Shown here in pieces: positions 45,246 through 56,667 of a DNA stretch of 64,000 nucleotides (the stretch's first letter is position 1; each line of letters begins with the position of its first letter). Under the pieces are notes generated by a model, which was not told the DNA's origin, did no database searches, and saw only the letters and a program-made list of their open reading frames with translations. Location of the stretch: assembly GCA_022376515.1 (NCBI GenBank), contig WTXI01000038.1:186001-250000 (forward strand). The letters run 5' to 3'. Position numbers and translations under genes: made by a program. This DNA comes from Lactifluus volemus (lineage: Eukaryota > Basidiomycota > Agaricomycetes > Russulales > Russulaceae).

Positions 45246-46838
45246 AGGTCATTCCCTTTTTTCATTCGCTATTTCTGGATCTTGCATTGATTCTCTCTAT
45301 ATGCCTCGTCGCATCCCTAATATCCCCACTCTGCACGGTAATCCGTGCCTCTTCATCGTCTACACCAACGCCACCAATTGGCCAATCCAATGGCACGCTT
45401 TTTTTGCTTACCAAAAATGATGAAAAGAACAGGTATTTGCCGCACACAAAGGATACCATGGGCGCAACATTATGCATAGGGTCAGAGTTGAACGAGCACG
45501 GCCAGCGAGTCTGCGCCTACCTTTCCCCCATTTCTCCAACCTTGAGAATCGCCTCAACATGTTCTTCCTCATGTCACCTTCTGAGATCGGGTACAGTTTG
45601 AGAAACGAAAACATGATCGGGTGTAATGGAATACTGGGCTTGAGTGCAAGGTCGAGTACAGTGGATGAAAACGGGAGCAGTGGATGAAAACGAGGTGACG
45701 GGTCGCTTGGGAAGGTTCAACAGGACGTTTATGGAAGAGGTCGATTGGATGAGCGAAGCAGAGGGTGTAGCTGTTGCGCCACCCCCAAATACGCAGAAAG
45801 GCGGGTCGTAAAAAGTAGTTAGGAAAAAAGTATGATGGCGTTATAGTGCTTGCAGGAACTCGACCAATTGCCATTATCTCTAGGCTAAAAATGTAGTGGG
45901 CGTGCCGCCTAAACTAACCGCTTCGTTTCCTGTTCTAAAGCTTTTTCACCGGGCGGTGCTGTTTCTACAGTCGCATCACCGACAGGTTCTGAAAATGAAG
46001 GGGAATCTGCGTAAACTGTACATCGTGCGAGATGAAAAATACGAACATTCTGGACACCGTTCCGGCGTGCTCGGTAAAACCGTGCCCACGATGGGTGAGA
46101 GGGACCAACGGGCGCAAGAGTTAGATCTGTCCAGATCCGACTCGTCCAGTGTTTCCATGTTGCAGCAATGGCGATGTTTCATCGGGCTTGAATAGTGCAA
46201 CGTTGGGCGCGTATAAGGTCTCAACAAAGCCAACCAAATAAATTGTGTCACAACGCCAAATGAGGCAGTTGGGGACAGGAAACTCTGCGACCGATCATGT
46301 CACCTGCGAGGAGCTTTTGCCCCAACTACCATTCCGAGAAGGCACAGGCAAGCAGCAAACAGGGGCGAAGATAAAACGCACACAGAATGGCCGTCTCCCG
46401 TGCAGACAGAGAGGATTACGGAGAGGAAAGGCTCACAGTGAAACCGATCCACTAAGGCATCCATTTTGCACCGCTTTCACACGGGAAACACCAAGGGGAA
46501 CATATGAGTCCGAGGAAGTGGTTGTAGCAGAATCGAGGTAGGCGTGTGAATGGGTGGTACATTTGAACGCTGAGGCGGTGGAGGTAGCTGAGGCAGCGAC
46601 GCAATCGCGGGACACCACAATAGCGCCTATCGCAGGCATCAGAAGCTCCGACAAACGCAAGTGCGATGTCAGCGCAATTTTGATGCCAGGGACGGACACC
46701 ACACGAAGGGACCCCCCTCATTACGGAGGACGAGGGAAGAATCCAGAGACCTATAAGCAACAAAGGTCACATCACCAATGAAGAAAGTAATAGATCTAGA
46801 GGGGTAAACGCACATTACCATGCCACTCCAATCCTTTT
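45246..46838. other. Middle part of the composite insertion, no gene supported
   Basis: Short frames on both strands (up to about 100 codons), none with a recognisable motif. Codon use shows no clear bias to one frame. Confidence 0.35.
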
Positions 46839-46854
46839 TTTTTTTCACACAAAA

Positions 46855-47606
46855 AAGTTTGCCGAATCGAGAATCACGCCATGAATCCTGGCGACGTCCC
46901 CACAGAGCCTATCATAATCGCGGACCGTGGCGAACTCTCGCCCTCCGACTCCTCCCTCTCGGAGCAACAGCCCGTGGCGTCCGACGGCGACCCGTACGAA
47001 GACTACCCCGAAGACGACACACAAGACACGCAAAACCCAGCCGTCGCGTTCGAGGCTGCGCGCATGCTGCGCGAGCTTGGCACCGCACGCTGGAAGGAGG
47101 GCACGCCCTCGCCAAGTGGCAAAAGGCGTTGCGCTACCTCGACGTGCACCCCGTCTTGCCGGACGACGCCTCGCCGGAGCTGGCGGAAGAATTTAATACC
47201 CTCCGCACGCCCTTGTTGCTCAACTCGGCTCTCGCAGCGTTCAAGGAACCTGTTGGCACCGCGGGCGCCCGCATCGCGTTCAGCGCGACATCTACCGTGC
47301 TCGGTCTACTGAAGCTCAGCGACTCCGATTGCGGTATGTACTGCTTTTTTTTTTTTCTTGAAGGTGCACGTTTTGAAGATGCTTACTGTGACCTGTGTGT
47401 CACACTTTGCAGCGAAAGCATTGTATCGACAGGGCCTTCCTCAACTCACGCTCAAGGAAGGCGAAGCGGCGGAGGGGGCATTCCTCGAAGCGTTTTCACT
47501 AGCAAAAGAAGACAAAGCAATCGCTGCAGAGCTCGAGCATCTCCGACAGCGCAAAAAGTCTCAGCGAGAAAAGGAAAAGGCGGCTTACAAGAATTTTTTT
47601 GGCTAG
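46855..47606 (+). pseudogene. Captured C-terminal part of a cyclophilin-40 (TPR peptidyl-prolyl isomerase) gene
   Basis: The translation runs CRIENHAMNPGDVPTEPIII then DPYEDYPEDDTQDTQNP, ELGTARWKEG, and after a frame shift ALAKWQKALRYLDVHPVLP, PLLLNSALAAFK, then across an intron (47337 to about 47412, GTATGT..TTGCAG) AKALYRQGLPQLTLKEGEAA, EDKAIAAELEHLRQRKKSQ and KEKAAYKNFFG, TAG. This is the order of the linker, three-TPR Hsp90-docking domain and lysine-rich tail of fungal Cyp40/Cpr6-type isomerases. The catalytic cyclophilin domain is missing: homology starts at an exon-like edge near 46855. One base is missing near 47103, which separates the first TPR from the rest. It is a passenger gene piece in the insertion; a working Cyp40 must be elsewhere. 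Confidence 0.75.
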
Positions 47607-48064
47607 ATGGCATAGAGTTTTGTGTCCGGACCTGGACGCCCTAACGCTCTTCCGACGTGTCACAGATTACACCTCTTCAAGAAGATCGTAATGTCGATGT
47701 CGATATCCAGGAATTGTGGGACGAGGAGATATGTGCAAGTGAAGGCTGGTGCGAGAACGCAGGTCCCGAATTTCGCTCCCCGACAATCCCCGATGCATGG
47801 GAACGAATCGGAGCGTGTGAATAACATACTCGTTACAAGCATGAACAAATGTTTTCTATGTCGCGGGACGTACAGATTAAGTAGGTGAACGAGTGGAAAA
47901 AGGGACGGAAGACCAGAAAAAGCAGGACAGATGGCCAATATAGGGAAAAAGACCACGTGAAGAGGATTACTAACCGGATTAGTAAGAAGGCGACTTTCGA
48001 CTCCTACAGAATACCTTGCAAGCAAGGTAATTTATGGTAAGGCATCTATTAGGGACGCCTTACA
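47607..48064. other. Right end of the composite insertion
   Basis: No gene. About 40 bp may continue the Cyp40 3' flank. It ends with GGTAAGGCATC...GACGCCTTACA, where a GCCTTAC motif occurs in both orientations within 40 bp of the end. Confidence 0.45.
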
Positions 48065-48440
48065 CTGTGCCCCACACTGCACGGAAATCTTATTTTTTTT
48101 TAGCTTGATTCTGTGTCTTGGTCTTTATTATTCCTTTCACATCGTACTATTATACCACAACATTCCTGTGTGGGCTCTCCGAGTCTGCATTCACCTCACA
48201 AGTCATTAAGTGGCTGTGCCGCTAATTCACGGGAGGATTAGTAAGCAGGCCCTGTATCAACTTGCCAGGAGACCTGAGTTACAAGAGCGCCCAACAAGAC
48301 GCCGGGAACATTGAACGCTGAAAAGATTGTGCACGCTTCTGCTGCCATACAGTACCTGGATCAGACCTCTGGTCTGGACAACCATTGCGGCATCGCGGAC
48401 CTTGTTCATCATCACACAGGCACGTGGAAGGCCGTGAGAA
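48065..48440. repeat. Right half of the interrupted spacer before gene B relic 7
   Basis: Resumes with CTGTGCCCCACACTGC. Standard spacer with small deletions; no gene. Confidence 0.75.
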
Positions 48441-49975
48441 ATGGGCACTGAGTCACGGTTAGGCATCTCGTCCCAGGGCAAGTGAGAGGGGAAGAAAGAA
48501 CAAGTTATCATTGCCGTCGCCATCAACGGCGCACACATATGCATCACACAGGAACGGCGGTATCGATGACCTCACCGTGTCCACTACCTCCCTCGTCAAC
48601 CTCTTCCAACGGACTCCCGACGCCGAGAACGTCCGGAACATCCACCCCCTGCTTCCCTTAACAACAGCCAGGAGAAGCCGCTACCGCCACTACGCTCACC
48701 GTTCCGTACCCGGGCCCGCACCTGCTGCGTCATTCGCGGCCGCCACCGCTTCACCCGCTTTGCACGGCTGGGACACCCTAGTGCAATGCATGCCGACGCA
48801 ATGGGCCAGATCCTGCCTCCTTTTGGAACTAGCCCCGGTCCTGGAAGCAGTCCTGGCGCGATGGCCGAGTATTTGAGGAGTTTGGTACAGAAGCGCATCA
48901 TCACGCTGATCATATGCGGAACGTACACGATGGGTGCGCATCCGATCCTCCTTTTATTTTTTTGTGCTGAATTCTATTGTCTCACATGGGGCGGTGGTGG
49001 GTTGCGGCAGGCGAAGTCATTGGTTTCATACGATCATAGTGTCGCGCGTGGAACGAACTCGATCGGGTGTTCAATAATGCAGGGATGAAGAAGAGGTGCG
49101 TTCGTCCCCAGCTCCTTTTTTTTGATCTGAAGGGTTGTACTGGTGTGATCTGATGGCTGGCCCTGCGTGCCCCTTGCATCGTTTTTCTGTCCTCGCCATG
49201 TCACTATCGTCGCTCTTCGATGTCTCACAACCAACAGACTGTTTGCGCGCGGCGCTTAACATGCTCACAGAGTACGAGCAGGCCAAGGAAAAAAATGACC
49301 GGCCAAAGATGGTAACTCCCGTCTTTTTCTCTTCGCCATCTGACACATCGTTCAATCACCGCTTGTGCATTGTGCATCGTCAGCGCCTGGTACGTACCTG
49401 TCCGCTCATCGACCGAGCCACCACGGGGATGACTGAACCACAAAACCAACTTGTAGCGCTTCCCGCTAGACCATGCCCAGACTCTGCTCTCGCTTCTGGA
49501 CATCCTCTCCTCATTCTACGCCAAGCTCCTCGGGCCCTCGCCCTTCCCAACACATGCTTGGCCTCTCGCACCCCCACCCAGGCGTTTCTTACCTCTTCCA
49601 TAATCAGACGTCGGCAGACGAGTCACTCTGTTGCGTCGCCTTCTGTTCGACACCACTCGGCGGTACTGCGGGCCCAGATGGTCCCCCAGGTCCGTTGAAC
49701 AGTCCCCCGCCGAGCTGGACGCCGGCGCTCGGCGAGCATGTGCTCAAAGTGAATGGAAAGTTCAAGGTGCCTTCCCTTTCGTGCTGATACAATTGGCTGA
49801 ATTTGGAACTGCTCTTGCTGTGCTCCTCAAGGATCTTGACGTTTTTGCACATAACAGCATCAAACACGAGCTTGCATCGCTCGACTCGCTCTTGCGTAAG
49901 GTAGGTGGGTGGAGTGTCCCTGTGGGCAATGACGACGAAGGACGGGCGACGTATGAATTTGATCCGGAGAACTAG
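48441..49975 (+). pseudogene. Gene B relic 7
   Basis: Start exon altered by a 4-base insertion (GAGTCACGGTTAGGC). The Pro/Ser/Thr exon, DNA-level KKR exon and MSLSSLFDVS exon are present; exon 5 carries the 93-bp deletion. The PFP-to-SQHM deletion shifts the frame. In addition about 26 bp are lost at the intron 6 / exon 7 boundary (about 49816), removing the KIISV codons and the acceptor, so LLKDLDVFAHN would no longer be spliced in. Ends YEFDPEN, TAG 49973-49975. Confidence 0.72.
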
Positions 49976-50913
49976 TAATAAAGCCCTGTCCATTTTGGTG
50001 CGTAGTATTGGTTTTTATTTATTTATTTTTCCTTTTTTTTCGTTCGTATAGAGTCCGCTGTGGTGGAGATGGCGTATTTCTGAGTGTTCGTTGACTCTTA
50101 TTATTCCTTCCGGTTCGTTGTCCTGTACTATACTAAAAAGTCACGTATACCTCGACATGATACACTTTTTTTTGGAGAGAGAGTCCTGGGAGAAGCTGCT
50201 TATGCTCTCTCGACGTGGATAAACTCCTTTCACGCAGGCGTAATACATCCCTTCACCCCGTCCTGCCCCCCGGTGCAGCTGCAGAGCTTCGGCCATATCG
50301 GAGCACGTGACTCAATCCTCCGAGTCTCCCGCCGCAGGTATCTCGAGGTTCAACAAAAGTAGTGAAGCGAAGGTTGAAGGCTTCGGTGGCCACCTCAAGT
50401 TTATGCTACTTCCTGTCCATGTAAGCTGATGCAGGGTGCTGATGGGTGATGTAAAGTGTCGCGGGAGGGGACAAACTGTGGAAAGAGCCGGATTGTTCCG
50501 TAACACGCCCACTCGAACGAGGATAACGCATTTCCAACACGCACTCCGAGTCTACACGCCTCACGCATCACTTCTTAATGGCTATTGTTGTACATGTGTT
50601 CCTTGAGAGTGTAGAGGCCTTCGCTACCTCTGTGCGTCCATACTCGAATCATTTTCGCTAGCCGTGTCTGGCGAACCTGACTCGGAGTCCTCATGCCATG
50701 TTCTCAATTACTTTCAGTTGGCTTGTGCACACCCAGTACAGGGCGACTGCACAATCTAGAACTTTGGTCATCAGCAAGGTTTAATTGATTTTACGCCGGC
50801 TAGGCCTGTCTGCTTCTATGAGCGACATGTGGTATCCAGCATGACGCTACACTGCCATTGGGCGCTCTTTCCATGGCCGCGTGAATTGCATGTGTGACGG
50901 CCTGTCCAGCCCG
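49976..50913. repeat. Spacer between gene B relic 7 and CHAT copy 7
   Basis: Standard spacer, no gene or insertion seen. Confidence 0.65.
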
Positions 50914-50921
50914 TTAAATAT
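50914..50921 (+). promoter_or_regulatory. TATA-like box of CHAT copy 7
   Basis: TTAAATAT, 119 bp upstream of the ATG at 51033. Confidence 0.5.
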
Positions 50922-51032
50922 GGCCCCAACCGTGCACACAAGTCCCTCTCCGACTCAAGCTTGAATCTCATTCCCCTTCTATCCCAAAGTCGTCCTCTGG
51001 CTGTCTGTGGTTTACTTTTTCGGAATTGAGAT

Positions 51033-54000
51033 ATGGACACCAAGAAATGTGGGTCAAACTTTGGATTAATTCTGTGTGACATATAAACGTATCTTATTTT
51101 GCAGACTCTCTTCCTGATATCGAGGGCTTCATTTTTGCTCTTGAATGTATCATTCCGTCACTACCTCGATTTGGTCGTCGTCGCGCCTATTATCTTATCT
51201 CCCTTTGGAATTGGAGATTCCGTCACTACAACCTGTCTGGTTCGAAGGAGCAGCTGGATAAATCAATAATCCACGCGGTAGAAACACAACTCCTATTGGT
51301 CAAACCTACGGCAGATTCCATTCGGCTTTTTCACACGCTCGTGAAGGTCCTTTTTTGTCGATTATGCAAATTCAAGCAGCCAGACGACGTTGAGTCTTGT
51401 GTCAAGTACCTTCGTTATTTGCGAAACCAACGGTGTCCACCTGAAGTCGGCGTCATTTCACATGAAGCCGTCACATCATATCTGGTGAAGGCATTGGCAA
51501 TTCGGGTGGAGTTGAATACAGGCGACATCAAGGAGGATATCAGGGAGATGACGACTCTCTGTCGTGAATTGCTCAACTCGGATATCTCGGGGATCATTCT
51601 TAACAGTCCCCTTGAATCCTTGGGCGTAGCCACATCCGATATATGGCCAGTGGAAGAAGCTCTAGATTCACTGATCGAATGCTTCCGGGAAGCGAACATT
51701 CGCTTGCCATATTCCTCCTACCTTTCCATAACACTTGCACGTCTTCTCGCCATTCGCTTCGGAAAAAATCATTCGATTATTGATTCCGAGGAGGCAATAA
51801 CCATCCTAAAGAAAATCCTAACTTTCCCTTCCGACATCCCTCAAGACCGTCGAAGTGAATTCCAGGTCTCTGTCTTGATGGAGATCTCGGACATTTCCTA
51901 TGGCCGCTTTTCCGAATTTCCCATGCCAGAGTACTTGGAGGAGGCGATTTTCCATTTGAGGGTTTATCTTAGATCGGCTTCTCGTGATGATCCGCGTCGC
52001 CCCCATTTATCCCAACGTCTCGCTGAACTCACGGAGCAGCGCAAGATTGAATTCGGTGTCGAAGAAGGGCGTTACAGGGATCCAGAGGTTTACAAACTTC
52101 CATGCTTGTCATCCCTCGCTGCCTCTATTACCGACCCAAATTCTTCGATATCTGACGAGCAGTGGGGCCAACACCTTCGAGCACTTGACTCCATGACCTT
52201 CACTAACGACTTAGCGGAGATTGAAGAGTCGATCAAGTATTGTCGCCTGGTGCTCGCTTCAATTCATTGTGTTCCAAGTCTTGAACACCGAAACCACGTC
52301 TATTTGTATGCGGTGCTCGGATTCCTTCTCCTCAAGGCATTTCGTCGCACCGGAAAACTCGAATGCATCGATGAGTCAATTGCCGTTATTCGTGATGGCT
52401 TGAAGACGTATAAAGCACAGGGTGATCGTGTTCCACTGGCTTGTGTTGCGTTGATATCATTACCGGCCCGCATCCGTCTGGATCAACGAGAAGAAGACGT
52501 GGATGAGTTGATCCAATTATACGCCATCATTACGAGCGATGATACTCGCATGATGCCATCCCAACGATTCTGTTTCTTATACGGGTGGGCGGTAGAGGCG
52601 CATAATCTTGGTCACCCTTCCGCGATGGACGCCTTTGAGAACCTCTTCAAGGTCATGCAAGACACTCTCTCCTATGCCCCTACACTCGAAAGTCAACATC
52701 ATCGTCTTGTTTCTATGCGCATAGGTTTTCAGGATGTGCCGTTATGCTATGCCTCGTACCAGATCCACAAAGGCCAACCCTCCAAAGCAATCGAGACTCT
52801 CGAGAGAGGAAGGGCCTTACTCTGGTCCGAGATGCGTGATTTCCGTACCTCCACTGACCAACTTCGTGCGGTCGATCCGACTCTGGCAGCGGAATTCGAG
52901 GCGATCAACAGGGACCTCGAACAAGTCACCATGTCCATGGCGCCTTGCGGAAACATGGAAAGAGAGAGTATCAAAGTAGAAGACTCCTGGACAACGGATC
53001 CATTCAGTCATCTAGTGGCAAAGCAACGACAGTTTTTGGATGATCGCAACAAACTCATTTCACGGATTCGAGCCTTGCCAAATTTTCGCAACTTCTTGGA
53101 GCCCCCGTCGTTTGACGCTCTTCACTCCGCTGCGCTACACGGACCAGTCATCATCATCAACCATTGCAAGTGGCGTTGCCACCTCCTAGTTCTTTTCCGC
53201 GACTCTATTTCCCTTATCACTACGACCCATGACTTTTACCGTCTTGCGATCGAGTTGGGCGATCGGCTGGTGGATGCTAGAAAGCATCATCGTCTCGAAT
53301 CAAAGGAGTACGGCCGCGCTCTCCGTTCTGTACTCCAGAGTCTCTACGAACTTGTAGGGAAGCCAGTCATCGAGGAGCTTCGCAAGATGAAGATACCGGA
53401 ACAGTCCAGAGTCTGGTGGTGTCCCACGTCTGTATTTTGTCATCTTCCTCTCCACGCGATGGGACCAATCCCTTCGGACGACGGCGTCACACGCTATTTC
53501 TCGGACATATACATTCCCTCATACACCCCAACACTATCTGCACTCATCGCATCTCGCAAACCTCAGGCTGAAGGGAAAACGTTCCAAAAGCCTTCAATAC
53601 TTCTGGTTGCGCAACCAGAATCCCTGAAACATGCGATCCCCGAGATCTGGACCATACAACGTCTCACCACGACAGTCACCTCCCTTATCTCAAAGAATGC
53701 GACACCTTCTAGTGTTGTGGAGTGTCTCAGACATCACCAGTTCTCCCATTTTGTATGTCATGGAAACTTGGAAGAAGGGAAACCATTCAACGCGTCGTTC
53801 AAGCTTGCTGGGGGAAAGCAGCTCACCCTACTCGAGATTGTGCGCTCTCAACTCCCCACGGCTGAATTTGCCTTTCTCTCGGCCTGTCACACAGCTGAGC
53901 TGACAGAGGAAAGCATCTCCGACGAGGCACTGCACCTTACAGCGGCAATGCAATTTTGCGGGTTCCGAAGTGTTGTCGGGACGATGTGGGCTATGGCAGA

Positions 54001-54175
54001 TGAAGATGGACAATATCTGGCTGAAGATTTCTACAAGTCAATACTGTCAAGCGATGAACCGGGTGTACCTTATTATGAGAGATCGGCGAGGGCGCTTCGG
54101 GATGCTGTGAAGAATCTGCGGTCCAAAAAAGCTTCTTTGGAGCGATGGGTGAATTATGTGCACTATGGGGCATGA
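51033..54175 (+). CDS. TPR-CHAT caspase-like protein, copy 7 (mosaic)
   Basis: Exon 1 51033-51048, intron 51049-51104 (56 nt, donor GTGGGT), exon 2 51105-54175; about 1028 residues. The linker is of the IILNSPLESLGVATSD type, as in copy 4, but from base 51701 a 186-nt block is identical to copy 3 (14290-14475), and the block PSQRFCFLYGWAVEAHN also matches copy 3. It therefore looks like a recombinant. CHAT His ~891, Cys ~933; AMQFCGFRS has Phe where all other copies have Tyr; SISDEALHL and GTMWAMADED are shared with copy 3. Insert ESIKVED with MERES before it. The frame is fully open. A MITE lies 50 bp after the stop. Confidence 0.93.
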
Positions 54176-55220
54176 TTAGTGGTATTGCTACGAGGTCTGT
54201 GAGTTGTTGGGTTTTGTCTGACGTAAGGTAGGGTTCATTCGCAATCGACAACATCACATGACTTGTTGTAAGCCATAGAAAGTTTGGTAGGCAGTAACTA
54301 AATGGCTATTAACTCTGCACAGCATTCAAAAATAAAAAATGTGCCTCTGTTACAGCCTGCAGATTTCCATTCTTGAAGGCCTAATGGAGCCCTTTTGACT
54401 CATTATGTAGATTTGCAGCTGATGATAGCCCTTTTGCATAGCTCACATGATGTTGCAGATTGCGAATGAACCAAACCTTATGAATATTGAACCAAGTTAT
54501 TAGGGTTAGCGGAACCACTTGGGACTACCCTTGGTCCGACTCATTTCATTTGCCTTGTTTTCAAAGTTGCCATTTCCTCATTCACGCTCTCTCCACCATC
54601 CTCCGGATTCCAGTGGACCACCTTTCCTGCGATGCCACCTCGGCTATGACCTCGGGATTTCCTCCACGATGTTGTGTCGTCTCATGCCAGCTGAACTGCG
54701 CTCCGGTGTCTTTTATTTACCTTTCTAAGTTAGCTTGCTTCATATCGCCTTCTGTCTCTAGATGTGGTGATCTCGTTTCATTTATGTCGTCGTTCCCGTT
54801 GAATCGTTTCGGATTGCGTGCTGTGCCCCACACTGCACGGAAATCTTATTTTTTTTTTAGCTTGATTCTGTGTCTCGGTCTTTATTATTCCTTTCACATC
54901 GTACTATTATACCACAACATTCTTGTGTGGACTCTCCGAGTCTGCATTCACCTCATAAGTGATTAAGTGGCTGTGCCGCTAATTCAGACAAATACGGGAG
55001 GATTAGTAAGCAGGGCCTGTGTCAACTTGCCCAGGGACTTGAGTTACAAGGGCGCCCAACGTTTCCCTCAAGTCTGTGATAGACGCCGGGAACATTGAAC
55101 GCTGAAAAGATTGTGCACGCTTCTGCTGCAATACCTGGATCAGACCTCTGGTCTGGACAACCATTGCGGCATCGCGGACCTTGTTCTTCATCACACTGGC
55201 ACGTGGGAAGGCCGTGAGAA
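54176..55220. repeat. Spacer between CHAT copy 7 and gene B relic 8, with a MITE
   Basis: Standard spacer interrupted at 54224-54480 by the MITE listed separately; no gene. Confidence 0.75.
54226..54478. mobile_element. 253-bp MITE, TA target duplication
   Basis: Other units read GACGTATGAATATTG at this point. Here TA is present on both sides (54224-54225 and 54479-54480). The ends form an inverted repeat of 21 bp: left AGGTAGGGTTCATTCGCAAT, right (other strand) AGGTTTGGTTCATTCGCAAT, each followed by C, with two mismatches. There is no coding capacity. Size, TA duplication and TIR fit a Tc1/mariner-related (Stowaway-like) non-autonomous element; a PIF-type TTA/TAA reading is less likely. Found in one unit only, so it inserted after the duplications. 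Confidence 0.88.
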
Positions 55221-56667
55221 ATGGGCACTGAGTTAGGCTGGGCAAGTGAGAGGGAAAGAAAGGACAAGTTATCATTGCCCTTGCCATCAACGACATACAC
55301 ACACATGTATCACAGCCGTCCGCAGGACCCGCGGTATCGACAACCTCACCGTGTCCACTACCTCCCTCGTCGTCCTCTTCCAACGGACTCCCGACACAGA
55401 GCACGTCCGGAACGTCCACTCCCTGCTTCCCTCAACAACAGCCAGGAGCAGCCGCTACAGCTACTACGCTCACCGTTCCCGCTCTCGGGGCCGCACCTGC
55501 TACGTCATCCACGGCCGCCACCGCTACACCCGCTTTGCGCGGGTGGGACACCCTAGAGCATGCATGTCGACGCAATTGGCCCATTCCTGCCTCCTTTTGG
55601 AACTAGCCCCGGTCCTGGAAGCACTCCTGGCGCGACGGTCGAGTATTTGTGGGATTTGGTACAGAAACGCATCATCACGCTGACTTATATGCGGAACGCA
55701 CATGATGGGTGCGTGTCTGCTCCTCCTTTCATTTATTTTTTTCTGCTGAATTTTATTGTCCCACGTGGAGCGGTGGTGGGTTGCGGCAGGCGAAGTTATC
55801 GGTTTCATACGATCATAGCGCCGCGCGTGGAACGAACTCGATCGCGTTCGTCCCCAGCTCCTTTCCTCACCATGTCACTATCATCACTCTTTGATATCTC
55901 ACAACCAACAGACTGCTTGCGCGCGGCGCTAAACATGCTCACAGAGTACGAGCAGGCCAAGGAAGAAAACGACCGGCCAAAGATGGTACCTCCCGTCTTT
56001 TTCTCTTCGCCATCTGACACATCGTTCAATCACCGCTTGTGCATTGTGCATCGTCAGCACCTGGTACGTACCTGTCCTCTCATCGACCGAGCCACCACGG
56101 GGCTGACTGAACCACAAAACCAACTTGTAGCGCTTCCCGCTAGACTATACCCAGACTCTGCTCTCGCTTCTGGACATCCTCTCCGCATTCTACGTCAAGC
56201 TCCTCGGGCCCCTCGCTCTTCCCAACACATGCTCGGCCTCTCGCACCCCCATCCCCACCCAGGCGTTTCTTACCTCTTCCATAATCAGACGTCGGCAGAC
56301 GAATCACTCTGTTGCGTCGCCCTCGGTTCGACACGGCACCGCAGGCCCAGATGGTCCCCCAGGTCCGTTGAACAGTCCCCCGCCGAGCTGGACGCCGGCG
56401 CTCGGCGAGCATGTGGTCAAAGTGAATGGAAAGTTCAAGGTGCCTTCCCTTTCATGCTGATACAATTGGCTGAATTTGGAACTGCTCTTGCACACACAGA
56501 AAATCATTGCTGTGCTCCTCAAGGATCTTGATGTTTTTGCACGTGACAGCATCGAAGACGAGCTCGCATCGCTCGACTCGCTCTTGCGTAAGGTAGGTGG
56601 GTGGAGTGTCCCTGTGGGCAATGGCGACGAAGGACGGGCGACGTATGAATTTGATCCGGAGCACTAG
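55221..56667 (+). pseudogene. Gene B relic 8, with a 323-codon open frame through old introns
   Basis: It shares with relic 3 the deletion fusing VPRVE/APRVE to the MSLSSLFDIS exon, and the 93-bp exon 5 deletion. The start exon is shortened (ATGGGCACTGAGTTAGGCTG, seven bases lost). From 55560 a frame of 323 codons is open across former introns 2-6: its first half gives ancestral residues (PGATVEYLWDLVQKRIITL, DCLRAALNMLTEYEQ), the middle part shifts to a non-ancestral frame, SQHMLGLSHPHPHPGVSYLF is ancestral again, and the end is not. It would need no splicing, so a novel protein cannot be excluded, but decay is the simpler view. The last exon ends YEFDPEH, TAG 56665-56667. Confidence 0.7.

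Larger units (their letters stand above)
42905..48064. mobile_element. 5.16-kb composite insertion with CTGTG target duplication
   Basis: Uninterrupted units read GCGTGCTGTGCCCC. Here CTGTG occurs at 42900-42904 and again at 48065-48069, with the insert between. The insert begins TGTAAGAC and ends GCCTTACA, so the ends are TG..CA and also an 8-bp imperfect inverted pair (TGTAAGRC). A 5-bp duplication with TG..CA suggests an LTR-type integration, but no second copy of the first several hundred bases is found at the right end, so either it is a TIR element or one LTR was lost in rearrangement. It carries a nested GC-rich element and a captured gene piece. Confidence 0.7.

Noticed and set aside
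42905..48064. Complete LTR retrotransposon
   Set aside because: TG..CA ends and 5-bp duplication are present, but no repeated LTR, no gag/pol motifs and no primer-binding site were found.
48257..48641. Antisense small proteins upstream of gene B relics
   Set aside because: Shadow frames of the spacer and relic, not conserved as proteins among units.
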